A stretch of DNA of 12,574 nt from an uncultured Oscillospiraceae bacterium (GTDB lineage Bacteria > Bacillota > Clostridia > Oscillospirales > Acutalibacteraceae), in NCBI GenBank assembly GCA_900540295.1, contig UQFM01000054.1, positions 1-12,574 of the forward strand, given 5' to 3'. Both the position numbers and the translations under genes were made by a program. Below, one piece after another: positions 6,333 through 12,574 of the stretch (within the stretch, counting starts at the first letter, position 1; the number at the start of each line of letters is the position of its first letter). Below the pieces are notes generated by a model. That model did no database searches. It saw only the letters and a list, made by a program, of their open reading frames with translations, and was not told the DNA's origin.

Positions 6333-6906
6333 GGTTTTGCTCCTCTTTGCATTTCTTTAACAGGCTTACAAATACCTCGGTCAGAAAATCGCTGATTTCT
6401 TCTTCTGTGAAACGGCACATTTTGGTGGCGCAAAGCGATGCAATGCCGTGGGTGTAAATCCACAAATGCGAATACAGCCGTTGCGCGGCCGTATTTGTAA
6501 CGCCGTAATTCTCCGTAATGGATGCAAGAATTTCTGCGTAGCTTTGGTCAATCAGCGGCAGAACACGGTCAAAGTCGGGAACCGTGGTTTGCTCCGTCAT
6601 AAACAGTCGGCGGAACAGCTTCGGCTCGTGAACGGCAAATTGAATATACTGCATACCGACGCCCTTGAAAGCGGGTGTTTCCGATAATCCTTTTTCCACA
6701 TATTCTTTATAAAGTGCTTTGGCGGCAGCAATCGCCGACTGCTGTACCTCTTCCATATTGGCAAAAGCGGTAAAAATCGGACAGGCGGAACTGCCGAGCT
6801 TTGCACCCAACGCTCTTGCGGTTAAGTTTTCCATACCTTCTTCCCGAAGAATCCCGAATGCGGCTTCGGTGATTTGGGCTTTTGTGAATTTTGCCTTCGG
6901 CGGCAT
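6325..6906 (-). CDS. TetR-family transcriptional regulator
   Basis: A 193-residue TetR/AcrR-type repressor. The N-terminal helix-turn-helix spans about residues 8-55 (ITEAAFGILREEGMENLTARALGAKLGSSACPIFTAFANMEEV). The C-terminal helical ligand/dimerisation domain contains YSHLWIYTHGIASLCA, typical of TetR proteins with a WHG-type C-terminal domain. The ATG at 6906 follows AGGTGAGG with 8-nt spacing. The stop overlaps the start of the ABC ATPase remnant, so the ancestral operon was tetR-ATPase-permease, a common arrangement in Bacillota for self-regulated exporters. It probably autoregulates through the palindrome at 6925-6954 and may also affect the divergent FAD enzyme. With the exporter lost, its physiological target is uncertain. 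Confidence 0.92.
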   Translation of the reverse strand: MPPKAKFTKAQITEAAFGILREEGMENLTARALGAKLGSSACPIFTAFANMEEVQQSAIAAAKALYKEYVEKGLSETPAFKGVGMQYIQFAVHEPKLFRRLFMTEQTTVPDFDRVLPLIDQSYAEILASITENYGVTNTAAQRLYSHLWIYTHGIASLCATKMCRFTEEEISDFLTEVFVSLLKKCKEEQNHD

Positions 6907-6924
6907 AATAAACGCCTCACCTTC

Positions 6925-6954
6925 TAAAACAAGCGTTATATAACGATTGTTTTA
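6925..6954. promoter_or_regulatory. 30-bp near-perfect palindrome, probable TetR operator
   Basis: Arms TAAAACAAGCGTTAT and ATAACGATTGTTTTA are complementary at 14 of 15 positions; the one mismatch is G6933/A6946. The site begins immediately beyond the tetR -10 box and covers its expected start site, an ideal autorepression position. The core AGCGTTATA recurs at 6985-6993, between the two divergent promoters. Confidence 0.85.
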
Positions 6955-6983
6955 ATTATATTCTGTAAGACTGTGCTTGTCAA
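6955..6983 (-). promoter_or_regulatory. Consensus sigma-A promoter for tetR
   Basis: On the minus strand TTGACA (plus 6978-6983) and TATAAT (plus 6955-6960) with a 17-bp spacer match the sigma-A consensus exactly. The start is near 6948, inside the palindrome. Confidence 0.88.
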
Positions 6984-6995
6984 TAGCGTTATACA

Positions 6996-7024
6996 TTGAC
7001 ACGGGGATAACATACGGTTATAAT
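6996..7024 (+). promoter_or_regulatory. Consensus sigma-A promoter for the FAD reductase gene
   Basis: TTGACA (6996-7001), a 17-bp spacer and TATAAT (7019-7024) give a start near 7031. Its -35 box is only 11 bp from that of the divergent tetR promoter. Because the start site lies at about 7031, the coding sequence must begin downstream, which fixes the start codon at 7064. Confidence 0.88.
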
Positions 7025-7063
7025 TTATCCGAAGAATCGGAGCGGCAAGGACGGTGGACAGCG

Positions 7064-8092
7064 ATGTACGATGTTTTGATAATCGGCGCAGGGCCTACGG
7101 GATGCACCGCCGCCAAAATTCTTGCAGAAAACGGCTGTAAAGTGCTTTTGGCGGAGCGATGTAAGCTGCCGCGCTACAAATCCTGTTCGGGACAGCTGAT
7201 TCAAAAGACCTTGGATTTGGTACAGATGTATTTCGGCGAGCCTGTGCCGCTTTCCGCCGCGTGCGTGCCGACGGAAAATAAAGGTATGATTTTTACCGAT
7301 GATAGGGGCAGGGAATTTCGTTTTGAACAGGCAGGCTTAAATGTATGGCGAAGCACGTTTGATTATTGGCTTGCGCAGAAAGCGGTACAGAGCGGTGCAG
7401 AACTGCGCGACGGCACGGCGGTTCTGGAATGCTCCGAGGCGCACGATGCGGTTACTGTCGGATTAAAAGGGAAGAGCGCCTATACCGAACAGGCAAAATA
7501 TGTACTGGACTGTGCAGGGGTTACAGATACTCTGAAACGGAAGCTGCTCGGAAAAACTGCGCCGTATATTACAACCTATCAAACCTTTAACTGCGGCAGT
7601 ATAGATTTAGATTATCACTATTTCTACGCATATTTACAGCCCGCACTTTCCGAATATGACGCATGGTTTAATGTGAAAGAAAACCGTCTTGTTTTAGGCG
7701 TCGCCGTGAAAGACCAACGAAATATTCCGCTGTATTACAATCGGTTTGTGCATTTTTTGCAGGCGAATCACAATCTGCAAATGGAGACGCAGTTGAAAGC
7801 GGAAAAATGGCTGATGCCGCATATCCGCCCCGATTGTATCGTGGATTACGGCAAAGGACGTGTGCTGTTCGCAGGCGAAGCGGCAGGTTTTTTGAATCCG
7901 ATGGGGGAGGGCATATCCGCCGCGCTGGAAAGCGGTTTTGCCGCCGCAAAAGCCGTTTTGCAAAATTTCGGGAATGCGGATTCCGTTTGTGCGGCATACA
8001 AAGAAAATACCGAGACGCTGTGCAGTTATATGCGGCGGCAGTGGGATTTCACGGGAAGAATGTCCGAAACCTTCCGTGAAATGCGGATTTAA
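7064..8092 (+). CDS. Geranylgeranyl reductase-like FAD-dependent oxidoreductase
   Basis: A 342-residue flavoprotein of the geranylgeranyl reductase / p-hydroxybenzoate hydroxylase-like superfamily. The FAD-binding Rossmann motif is at the N-terminus (DVLIIGAGPTG, G8-G10-G13, with E31 at the end of the second strand). The family-type cysteine segment KSCSGQL (39-45) follows, and the second FAD motif is GEAAGFLNPMGEGI (271-284), with Glu in place of the usual Asp. Relatives reduce isoprenoid double bonds or act on other hydrophobic substrates; the substrate here is unknown. At 342 residues it is a little short for the family. The ATG at 7064 follows GGTGGA and is in frame with an upstream TTG at 6977, which is ruled out because it precedes the promoter. 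No clear terminator separates it from nifJ. Confidence 0.88.
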   Translation: MYDVLIIGAGPTGCTAAKILAENGCKVLLAERCKLPRYKSCSGQLIQKTLDLVQMYFGEPVPLSAACVPTENKGMIFTDDRGREFRFEQAGLNVWRSTFDYWLAQKAVQSGAELRDGTAVLECSEAHDAVTVGLKGKSAYTEQAKYVLDCAGVTDTLKRKLLGKTAPYITTYQTFNCGSIDLDYHYFYAYLQPALSEYDAWFNVKENRLVLGVAVKDQRNIPLYYNRFVHFLQANHNLQMETQLKAEKWLMPHIRPDCIVDYGKGRVLFAGEAAGFLNPMGEGISAALESGFAAAKAVLQNFGNADSVCAAYKENTETLCSYMRRQWDFTGRMSETFREMRI

Positions 8093-8167
8093 AACGTCTG
8101 TACAGTGATTCGATTCACCTGAAACGCATAAAATTAAAAAATTCCCACATTTTCAGAGAATTAGAGG

Positions 8168-8196
8168 TTTACACACGAAAAATATCGTGTTAAAAT
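8168..8196 (+). promoter_or_regulatory. Promoter of nifJ with inverted repeat in the spacer
   Basis: TTTACA (8168-8173) and TAAAAT (8191-8196) are 17 bp apart. The spacer holds an inverted repeat, ACACGA-AAAATA-TCGTGT (8173-8190), lying exactly between the two boxes, where a bound repressor would exclude RNA polymerase. The predicted start is near 8203, with a leader of about 66 nt. Confidence 0.7.
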
Positions 8197-8268
8197 AAAT
8201 CTGTATGTAGACGAGTTGGTTTTCCCGCTCCCTTACAAGCTAACAAACCTTTCAAGGAGGAAATATCC

Positions 8269-11200
8269 ATGGCAGAAACTCAAAAACCCGTCGTTTCTCG
8301 CAAGTCGAAAACGATGGACGGTAACAATGCCGCCGCATATGTATCCTATGCGTTTACAGAAGTTGCAGGCATTTACCCGATTACGCCGTCCAGCCCGATG
8401 GCGGACTATGTTGACCAGTGGTCGGCACAGGGCGTAAAGAACATTTTCGGCACAACCGTTAAGGTTGCGGAAATGCAGTCCGAAGCAGGTGCGGCAGGTA
8501 CGGTGCACGGTTCTTTGGCGGCAGGTGCGTTGACCACAACCTACACTGCTTCCCAGGGTCTTCTTTTGATGATTCCCAATATGTATAAAATCGCGGGCGA
8601 ATTGCTCCCGTCGGTGTTCCACGTGTCGGCACGCTGTGTTGCGTCCCACGCGCTGAACATCTTCGGCGACCATTCCGACGTGTATGCCTGCCGTCAGACA
8701 GGCTTTGCAATGCTTGCTGAGACCAACCCGCAGGAGGTTATGGACTTGGCGGCGGTTGCGCATCTGGCAGCGATTGAGAGCCGTGTGCCGTTCATCAACT
8801 TCTTCGACGGCTTCCGTACCTCTCACGAAATTCAGAAAATCAAGATTTGGGATTATGATGATCTCAAAGAAATGTGCAATATGGACGCAGTCGATGCGTT
8901 CCGCAAGCGTGCTTTAAACCCCGAGCATCCCGTTATGCGCGGTTCGCACGAAAACGGCGATATCTTCTTCCAGCACAGAGAAGCCTGCAACAGCTACTAT
9001 GAAGCTGTTCCCGCTGTGGTTGAGAAGTATATGGACAAGGTCAACCAAAAACTCGGCACAGACTATAAGCTCTTCAACTACTACGGTGCGCCCGATGCCG
9101 AAAAGGTTATCGTAGCTATGGGCTCTATCTGTGACGTTGCAGAAGAAGTTATCGACTACTTGACCGCAAAGGGTGAAAAGGTCGGTCTTGTCAAGGTTCG
9201 CTTGTACAGACCGTTCAGCGCCGCAAAGCTTTGCGAAGCAATTCCCGCAACCGCAAAGAAAATCGCAGTGCTTGACAGAACCAAAGAGCCCGGCTCTATC
9301 GGCGAGCCGCTGTTCCTCGACGTGGTTGCCGCGCTCAATGAAATGGGCAGAACCGCAAAGGTCTGCGGCGGCAGATACGGTCTCGGTTCAAAGGATACAC
9401 CGCCCGCAAGCGTCTTTGCCGTGTATGAGCATCTCGACAAAGAGAATCCCGAGCGTCAGTTCACCATCGGTATTCAGGATGACGTTACACATCTGTCCCT
9501 TGACGAGAAACCCTCGCCGAATACTGCTGCGGAAGGCACCATCGAGTGCAAATTCTGGGGCTTGGGCGGCGACGGTACCGTCGGCGCAAACAAAGACTCC
9601 ATCAAGATTATCGGCGACCATACCGACAAATATGTACAGGCATATTTCCAGTATGACTCCAAGAAAACAGGCGGCGTAACCATTTCCCATTTGCGTTTTG
9701 GTGACAAACCGATTAAGAGCCCCTATTACATCAATAAAGCGGACTTCGTGGCTTGCCACAACCCGTCTTATATTGAAAAAGGCTTCAAGATGGTGCAGGA
9801 TGTAAAGCCCGGCGGCGTATTCCTCATCAACTGCCAGTGGGATGCGGAAGAGCTTACAGAAAAGCTCAACGCAGAAACCAAGCGTTATATTGCGGAAAAT
9901 AGTATTCAGCTTTACACCGTAAACGCGATTGACCTTGCCGCACAAATCGGCTTGGGCAAGCGTACCAACACGGTTCTTCAGTCTGCTTTCTTCTCACTGT
10001 CCAAGGTTCTTCCCGAAGCGGAAGCGATTGGCTATATGAAAGAAAAAGCCCAGAAGTTTATGAAGAAGGGCAAAGAAATCGTCGAAATGAACGAGAAAGC
10101 AATCGACGCAGGCGCTACGGCATACGTGAAGATTGACGTTCCCGCAGATTGGGCAAATGCAGCCGACGATGCAGTTGCCGTGACCGAAAACGGTCCTGCA
10201 AAGCTTGTTAAGATGGTTGACAATATTATGAAGCCCGTCGGCAAAATGGACGGCGACAGCCTGCCTGTTTCCGCCTTCGTTGACCATGCAGACGGTACAT
10301 TTGAGCAGGGCGCGGCGGCTTATGAAAAACGCGGCGTTGCGGTTATGGTTCCCGAGTGGAATGCAGAAACCTGCGTACAGTGCAACAAGTGCGCATACGT
10401 CTGCCCGCACGCAACCATCCGTCCGTATGCACTGACCGCTGAAGAAGCGGCGGCGGCTCCCGAAGTTGCGACCATCGTAGACAAAAAGGGTAAGGGCAAG
10501 GATGTTTACAAGTATACCATGGCTGTTTCCCCGATGGATTGTATGGGATGCGGCGTATGTATCGGCGTCTGCCCGACCTCTTCTCTGAAGATGGTATCCC
10601 GCGAATCGCAGGATGCAAAACAGGCGGCATTCGATTATATGGTTGCCAACGTCACCGTCAAGGAAGACCTTGCTAACAATACCGTTATCGGCAGTCAGTT
10701 CAAGACGCCGCTTCTTGAGTTCTCCGGCTCCTGCGCAGGCTGTGCGGAAACCTCTTATGCGCGTCTTATCACCCAGTTGTTCGGCGACAGAATGTACATC
10801 TCCAATGCAACAGGCTGTTCGTCCATTTGGGGCGGTCCTGCGGCAACCTCTCCCTATACCGTCAACAAGGACGGCCACGGTCCCGCATGGGCAAACTCCC
10901 TGTTTGAGGATAATGCGGAGCACGGCTTCGGTATGTACCTCGGTCAGAATGCTATCCGCAACCGTTTGATTGACGAAGTGAAATCTTTGGATTACTCTTC
11001 CAATCCCGAAATGCAGGCAGTGCTGGATCAGTATTTGAACACTGTAAATGACGGTGCGGCGAATACGGCGGCAACCAAAGCGTTGGTGGAAATGCTTGAA
11101 AACTGCGTTTGCAAAGAGGCTTGCGATTGCTGTGCGGCAGAACGTGATATTCTCGCCAATAAAGAATACCTTTCCAAGAAATCCGTTTGGATTTTCGGTG

Positions 11201-11844
11201 GCGACGGCTGGGCATACGACATCGGTTTCGGCGGCGTAGACCACGTGCTTGCGACAGGCGAAGATGTCAACATTATGGTGTTCGATACCGAAGTCTACTC
11301 CAACACAGGCGGTCAGGCTTCCAAAGCTTCCAACATCGGTCAGGTTGCACAGTTCGCGGCGGCTGGTAAGTCGATTGCGAAGAAGAGCCTTGCCGAAATC
11401 GCAATGAGTTACGGCTATGTTTATGTGGCACAGATTGCGATGGGCGCAGACCAGAATCAGACCATCAAAGCGATTACAGAGGCAGAGGCATATCCGGGTC
11501 CGTCCATCATCATTGCTTATGCCCCCTGCGAAATGCACTCTATTAAGGGCGGCATGACCAACTGCCAGGCAGAGATGAAGAAGGCTGTGGACTGCGGCTA
11601 CTGGAATATGTTCCGTTACAACCCCGCACTCAAAGCACAGGGTAAGAACCCCTTCACCATTGACTCGAAGGAAGGCTCCGAGAGCTACCGCGCGTTCATT
11701 ATGAACGAAGCACGTTACTCCTCGCTGACCCGTGCATTCCCCGAAAGAGCAGAAGAGCTCTTCCAGAGAGCAGAGGATACCGCAAAGGCAAGATACAACC
11801 ACCTTGTCAAATTGCAGGATCTCTATGCACCCGATGCTGAGTAA
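8269..11844 (+). CDS. nifJ: Pyruvate:ferredoxin (flavodoxin) oxidoreductase
   Basis: A 1191-residue single-chain PFOR, full length. It oxidises pyruvate with CoA to acetyl-CoA and CO2 and reduces ferredoxin, a central step of anaerobic fermentation in the cytoplasm. Domains in order: pyruvate-binding N-terminal domain (about 18-250; YPITPSSP at 36-43, EMQSEAGAAG), CoA-related domain II (about 265-400), gamma-type domain (about 430-610), EKR segment (YEKR 685-688), and a dicluster ferredoxin domain with two 4Fe-4S motifs (C702/705/708/712 and C758/761/764/768). The thiamine-diphosphate domain carries the proximal-cluster cysteines C822, C825, C850 and C1087, GDG at 978-980 and YSNTGGQ at 1010-1016. 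All expected ligands are present. The ATG follows AAGGAGG at ideal spacing. The gene uses strongly biased, C-ending codons (TTC, AAC, ATC), unlike its neighbours, as expected of a very highly expressed gene. Confidence 0.98.
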   Translation: MAETQKPVVSRKSKTMDGNNAAAYVSYAFTEVAGIYPITPSSPMADYVDQWSAQGVKNIFGTTVKVAEMQSEAGAAGTVHGSLAAGALTTTYTASQGLLLMIPNMYKIAGELLPSVFHVSARCVASHALNIFGDHSDVYACRQTGFAMLAETNPQEVMDLAAVAHLAAIESRVPFINFFDGFRTSHEIQKIKIWDYDDLKEMCNMDAVDAFRKRALNPEHPVMRGSHENGDIFFQHREACNSYYEAVPAVVEKYMDKVNQKLGTDYKLFNYYGAPDAEKVIVAMGSICDVAEEVIDYLTAKGEKVGLVKVRLYRPFSAAKLCEAIPATAKKIAVLDRTKEPGSIGEPLFLDVVAALNEMGRTAKVCGGRYGLGSKDTPPASVFAVYEHLDKENPERQFTIGIQDDVTHLSLDEKPSPNTAAEGTIECKFWGLGGDGTVGANKDSIKIIGDHTDKYVQAYFQYDSKKTGGVTISHLRFGDKPIKSPYYINKADFVACHNPSYIEKGFKMVQDVKPGGVFLINCQWDAEELTEKLNAETKRYIAENSIQLYTVNAIDLAAQIGLGKRTNTVLQSAFFSLSKVLPEAEAIGYMKEKAQKFMKKGKEIVEMNEKAIDAGATAYVKIDVPADWANAADDAVAVTENGPAKLVKMVDNIMKPVGKMDGDSLPVSAFVDHADGTFEQGAAAYEKRGVAVMVPEWNAETCVQCNKCAYVCPHATIRPYALTAEEAAAAPEVATIVDKKGKGKDVYKYTMAVSPMDCMGCGVCIGVCPTSSLKMVSRESQDAKQAAFDYMVANVTVKEDLANNTVIGSQFKTPLLEFSGSCAGCAETSYARLITQLFGDRMYISNATGCSSIWGGPAATSPYTVNKDGHGPAWANSLFEDNAEHGFGMYLGQNAIRNRLIDEVKSLDYSSNPEMQAVLDQYLNTVNDGAANTAATKALVEMLENCVCKEACDCCAAERDILANKEYLSKKSVWIFGGDGWAYDIGFGGVDHVLATGEDVNIMVFDTEVYSNTGGQASKASNIGQVAQFAAAGKSIAKKSLAEIAMSYGYVYVAQIAMGADQNQTIKAITEAEAYPGPSIIIAYAPCEMHSIKGGMTNCQAEMKKAVDCGYWNMFRYNPALKAQGKNPFTIDSKEGSESYRAFIMNEARYSSLTRAFPERAEELFQRAEDTAKARYNHLVKLQDLYAPDAE

Positions 11845-11869
11845 GCTTGCTGTTAACAGCTAAACTGAG

Positions 11870-11901
11870 AACAGGCATTCCTTTTTTGGAATGCCTGTTT
11901 T
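11870..11901 (+). terminator. Intrinsic terminator of nifJ
   Basis: A perfect 12-bp stem (11870-11881 with 11888-11899, arms AACAGGCATTCC and its complement) with a TTTTTT loop is followed by T residues. It lies about 25 nt after the nifJ stop codon. A 12-bp palindrome GCTGTTAACAGC (11849-11860) sits between the stop and the terminator. Confidence 0.92.
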
Positions 11902-12047
11902 ATCTAATGCAGTTATTTATCGGATAATCGCAGGGGAGAGAGGGAGCAGAAAAACTGTGAAAGTCAGATTGAAGTTGCGAGTTATCCGACGAAATCTTTG
12001 TTAGACAGATTTTTCCTGAAATTTTCGTATGAAATTTTAAAAAAACC
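11902..12047 (+). other. Non-coding gap with unexplained potential RNA structure
   Basis: No gene is visible. TCGGATAATCGCA (11920-11932) can pair with TGCGAGTTATCCGA (11976-11989) with one bulged base, enclosing 43 nt that starts with a purine-rich run. A weak terminator-like hairpin follows at once (AAATCT 11992-11997 with AGATTT 12007-12012, then TT). It may be a small structured RNA or a chance pairing. No promoter of its own is evident. Confidence 0.3.
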
Positions 12048-12076
12048 TTGATTTTATATGCGAAATATATTATAAT
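12048..12076 (+). promoter_or_regulatory. Promoter of the tRNA genes
   Basis: TTGATT (12048-12053), a 17-bp A/T-rich spacer and TATAAT (12071-12076) place the start near 12083, about 22 nt before tRNA-Pro. A/T-rich sequence precedes the -35 box. Confidence 0.75.
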
Positions 12077-12104
12077 ACCTTAGCATTCAAGAATAAATGC
12101 ATTT

Positions 12105-12181
12105 CGGGGTGTGGCGAAGTTTGGTATCGCGCTTGGTTCGGGACCAAGAGGCCATGGGTTCAAGTCCCGTCACTCCGACCA
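12105..12181 (+). tRNA. tRNA-Pro, anticodon CGG
   Basis: A 77-nt cloverleaf. The acceptor stem is CGGGGTG (12105-12111) with CACTCCG (12171-12177), containing one G-U pair. The anticodon stem CTTGG/CCAAG (12132-12136, 12144-12148) encloses loop TTCGGGA with anticodon CGG at 12139-12141. The T arm contains GGTTCAAGTCC. Discriminator A and CCA (12179-12181) are encoded. It reads the proline codon CCG. Confidence 0.95.
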
Positions 12182-12187
12182 CAAATT

Positions 12188-12213
12188 ATGACGCAAGGGA
12201 GTCCTTGCGTCAT
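12188..12213 (+). other. Hairpin between the two tRNA genes
   Basis: A perfect 11-bp stem ATGACGCAAGG (12188-12198) with its complement (12203-12213) has loop GAGT. Only scattered T residues follow, so it is more likely a processing spacer or a weak terminator than a strong stop. It lies 6 nt after the CCA of tRNA-Pro and 8 nt before tRNA-Gly. Confidence 0.6.
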
Positions 12214-12221
12214 TCATTTAC

Positions 12222-12295
12222 GCGGATGTAGTTCATCGGTAGAATGCAAGCTTCCCAAGCTTGACAGGTGGGTTCGACTCCCATCATCCGCTCCA
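12222..12295 (+). tRNA. tRNA-Gly, anticodon CCC
   Basis: A 74-nt cloverleaf. The acceptor stem is GCGGATG (12222-12228) with CATCCGC (12285-12291). The anticodon stem CAAGC/GCTTG encloses loop TTCCCAA with anticodon CCC. The T arm contains GGTTCGACTCC. Discriminator T and CCA (12293-12295) are encoded. It reads the glycine codon GGG. Confidence 0.95.
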
Positions 12296-12301
12296 AGCCG
12301 T

Positions 12302-12339
12302 AAAAGCCTTGTATTTTAAGAGAATACAGGGCTTTTTTT
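12302..12339 (+). terminator. Intrinsic terminator of the tRNA unit
   Basis: A 14-bp stem (12302-12315 with 12323-12336; AAAAGCC and TGTATT arms with one G-U pair between them) has a 7-nt loop and ends in a run of T. It sits 6 nt after tRNA-Gly. Confidence 0.88.
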
Positions 12340-12442
12340 CCTTTCTTCAGCAAAGGCGGCTTAGTATAAGCAGAAAATTTTGTTACTGTGTCTTTTCAAG
12401 GTAAAAATCAATAATAATGTGTTCTTGTTAATATCATAAGAA

Positions 12443-12478
12443 ACACCACGGCAGTGAATTTTTTCACTGCCGTGGTGT
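12443..12478. terminator. Strong hairpin, probable terminator of a gene beyond the contig end
   Basis: A perfect 16-bp stem (12443-12458 with 12463-12478, arms ACACCACGGCAGTGAA and its complement) has a TTTT loop. Weak T runs lie on both sides (TTTCTTATG on the minus strand, GCTTTAATAATT on the plus strand). The tRNA unit already has a terminator, so this one may serve a minus-strand gene entering from the right. Bases 12340-12442 show nothing recognisable. Confidence 0.65.
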
Positions 12479-12534
12479 GCTTTAATAATTCTAATTTAAT
12501 TTTTTAATTCTTAGGCAAAGAATCATTCTTTATT

Positions 12535-12574
12535 CTGTCTCTTATACACATCTGACGCTGCCGACGATAAGGCT
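12535..12574. other. Illumina Nextera adapter left at the contig end (artefact)
   Basis: CTGTCTCTTATACACATCT (12535-12553) is the reverse complement of the 19-bp Tn5 mosaic end used in Nextera libraries. GACGCTGCCGACGA (12554-12567) is the reverse complement of the rest of the read-1 adapter. The remaining TAAGGCT fits the first seven bases of a reverse-complemented i5 index; from memory, S521. This is untrimmed read-through, not biology. Confidence 0.97.

Noticed and set aside
6977..7063. Upstream TTG start giving a 29-residue extension of the FAD reductase.
   Set aside because: It lies upstream of the consensus promoter at 6996-7024, and the Rossmann motif begins naturally right after the ATG at 7064, which has a ribosome site.
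233..8092. An isoprenoid gene cluster (DXS-like enzyme plus geranylgeranyl reductase-like enzyme).
   Set aside because: The two genes are 5 kb apart with separate promoters and different regulators, and neither substrate is certain. No other MEP or prenyl-transfer gene is present.
9994..11802. Long open frame of about 600 codons antisense to nifJ.
   Set aside because: It is a by-product of the strongly biased codon use of nifJ. It has no ribosome site, promoter or recognisable domain.
8269..11844. nifJ as a sign of nitrogen fixation.
   Set aside because: In anaerobic Bacillota this gene serves pyruvate fermentation. No nif structural or assembly genes are nearby.
12504..12534. C-terminal codons of a minus-strand gene (IKNDSLPKN then stop), followed by the hairpin at 12443-12478.
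   Set aside because: Plausible in layout, but only about ten codons remain before the adapter, too few to support a gene call.
12535..12553. A Tn5/IS50 mosaic end marking a transposon.
   Set aside because: It is followed by the rest of the Nextera read-1 adapter and index-like bases, so it is a library artefact.

Overview
The window reads as the right-hand end of a contig from an anaerobic, mid-GC, Bacillota-type bacterium, most likely a gut clostridium. The evidence is a 1191-residue pyruvate:ferredoxin oxidoreductase, several near-consensus sigma-A promoters (TTGACA-17-TATAAT type), strong AGGAGG-type ribosome sites, T-tailed hairpin terminators, and tRNA genes that encode CCA. I cannot name the genus. 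The last 40 bases (12535-12574) are not genomic: they match the reverse complement of an Illumina Nextera adapter followed by part of an index, so the biological sequence ends near 12534.

Layout, left to right. Bases 1-190 hold a structured, repeat-like non-coding stretch. Bases 192-2600 form a two-gene divergent module: a DXS-like thiamine-diphosphate enzyme (minus strand) and a MerR-family regulator (plus strand). Between them lies a 20-bp perfect palindrome inside a 19-bp promoter spacer, the classical MerR arrangement. A bidirectional terminator separates merR from a small single-membrane-span protein with its own promoter. Next on the minus strand are a MATE-family exporter and a CNNM/CorC-type membrane protein, probably one transcription unit driven from a promoter near 5854.

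Bases 5896-6906 (minus) hold an intact TetR regulator translationally coupled to the remains of an ABC exporter. Only the first 60-odd residues of the ATPase and about the last 85 residues of the FtsX-like permease survive, joined out of frame. Divergent from tetR is a short geranylgeranyl-reductase-like FAD enzyme. The two promoters stand back to back, and a 30-bp near-perfect palindrome covers the tetR start site. The plus strand continues with nifJ (pyruvate:ferredoxin oxidoreductase), a terminator, a stretch of unexplained potential structure, then tRNA-Pro(CGG) and tRNA-Gly(CCC).

The most interesting part is the MerR/DXS-like pair. The enzyme keeps the thiamine-diphosphate machinery of DXS but lacks both arginines and the aspartate that hold glyceraldehyde-3-phosphate in true DXS. 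The regulator resembles aldehyde-sensing MerR proteins, including a cysteine at the matching position. Together they suggest a stress- or aldehyde-linked carboligase rather than the housekeeping first step of the MEP pathway. That functional reading is inference.
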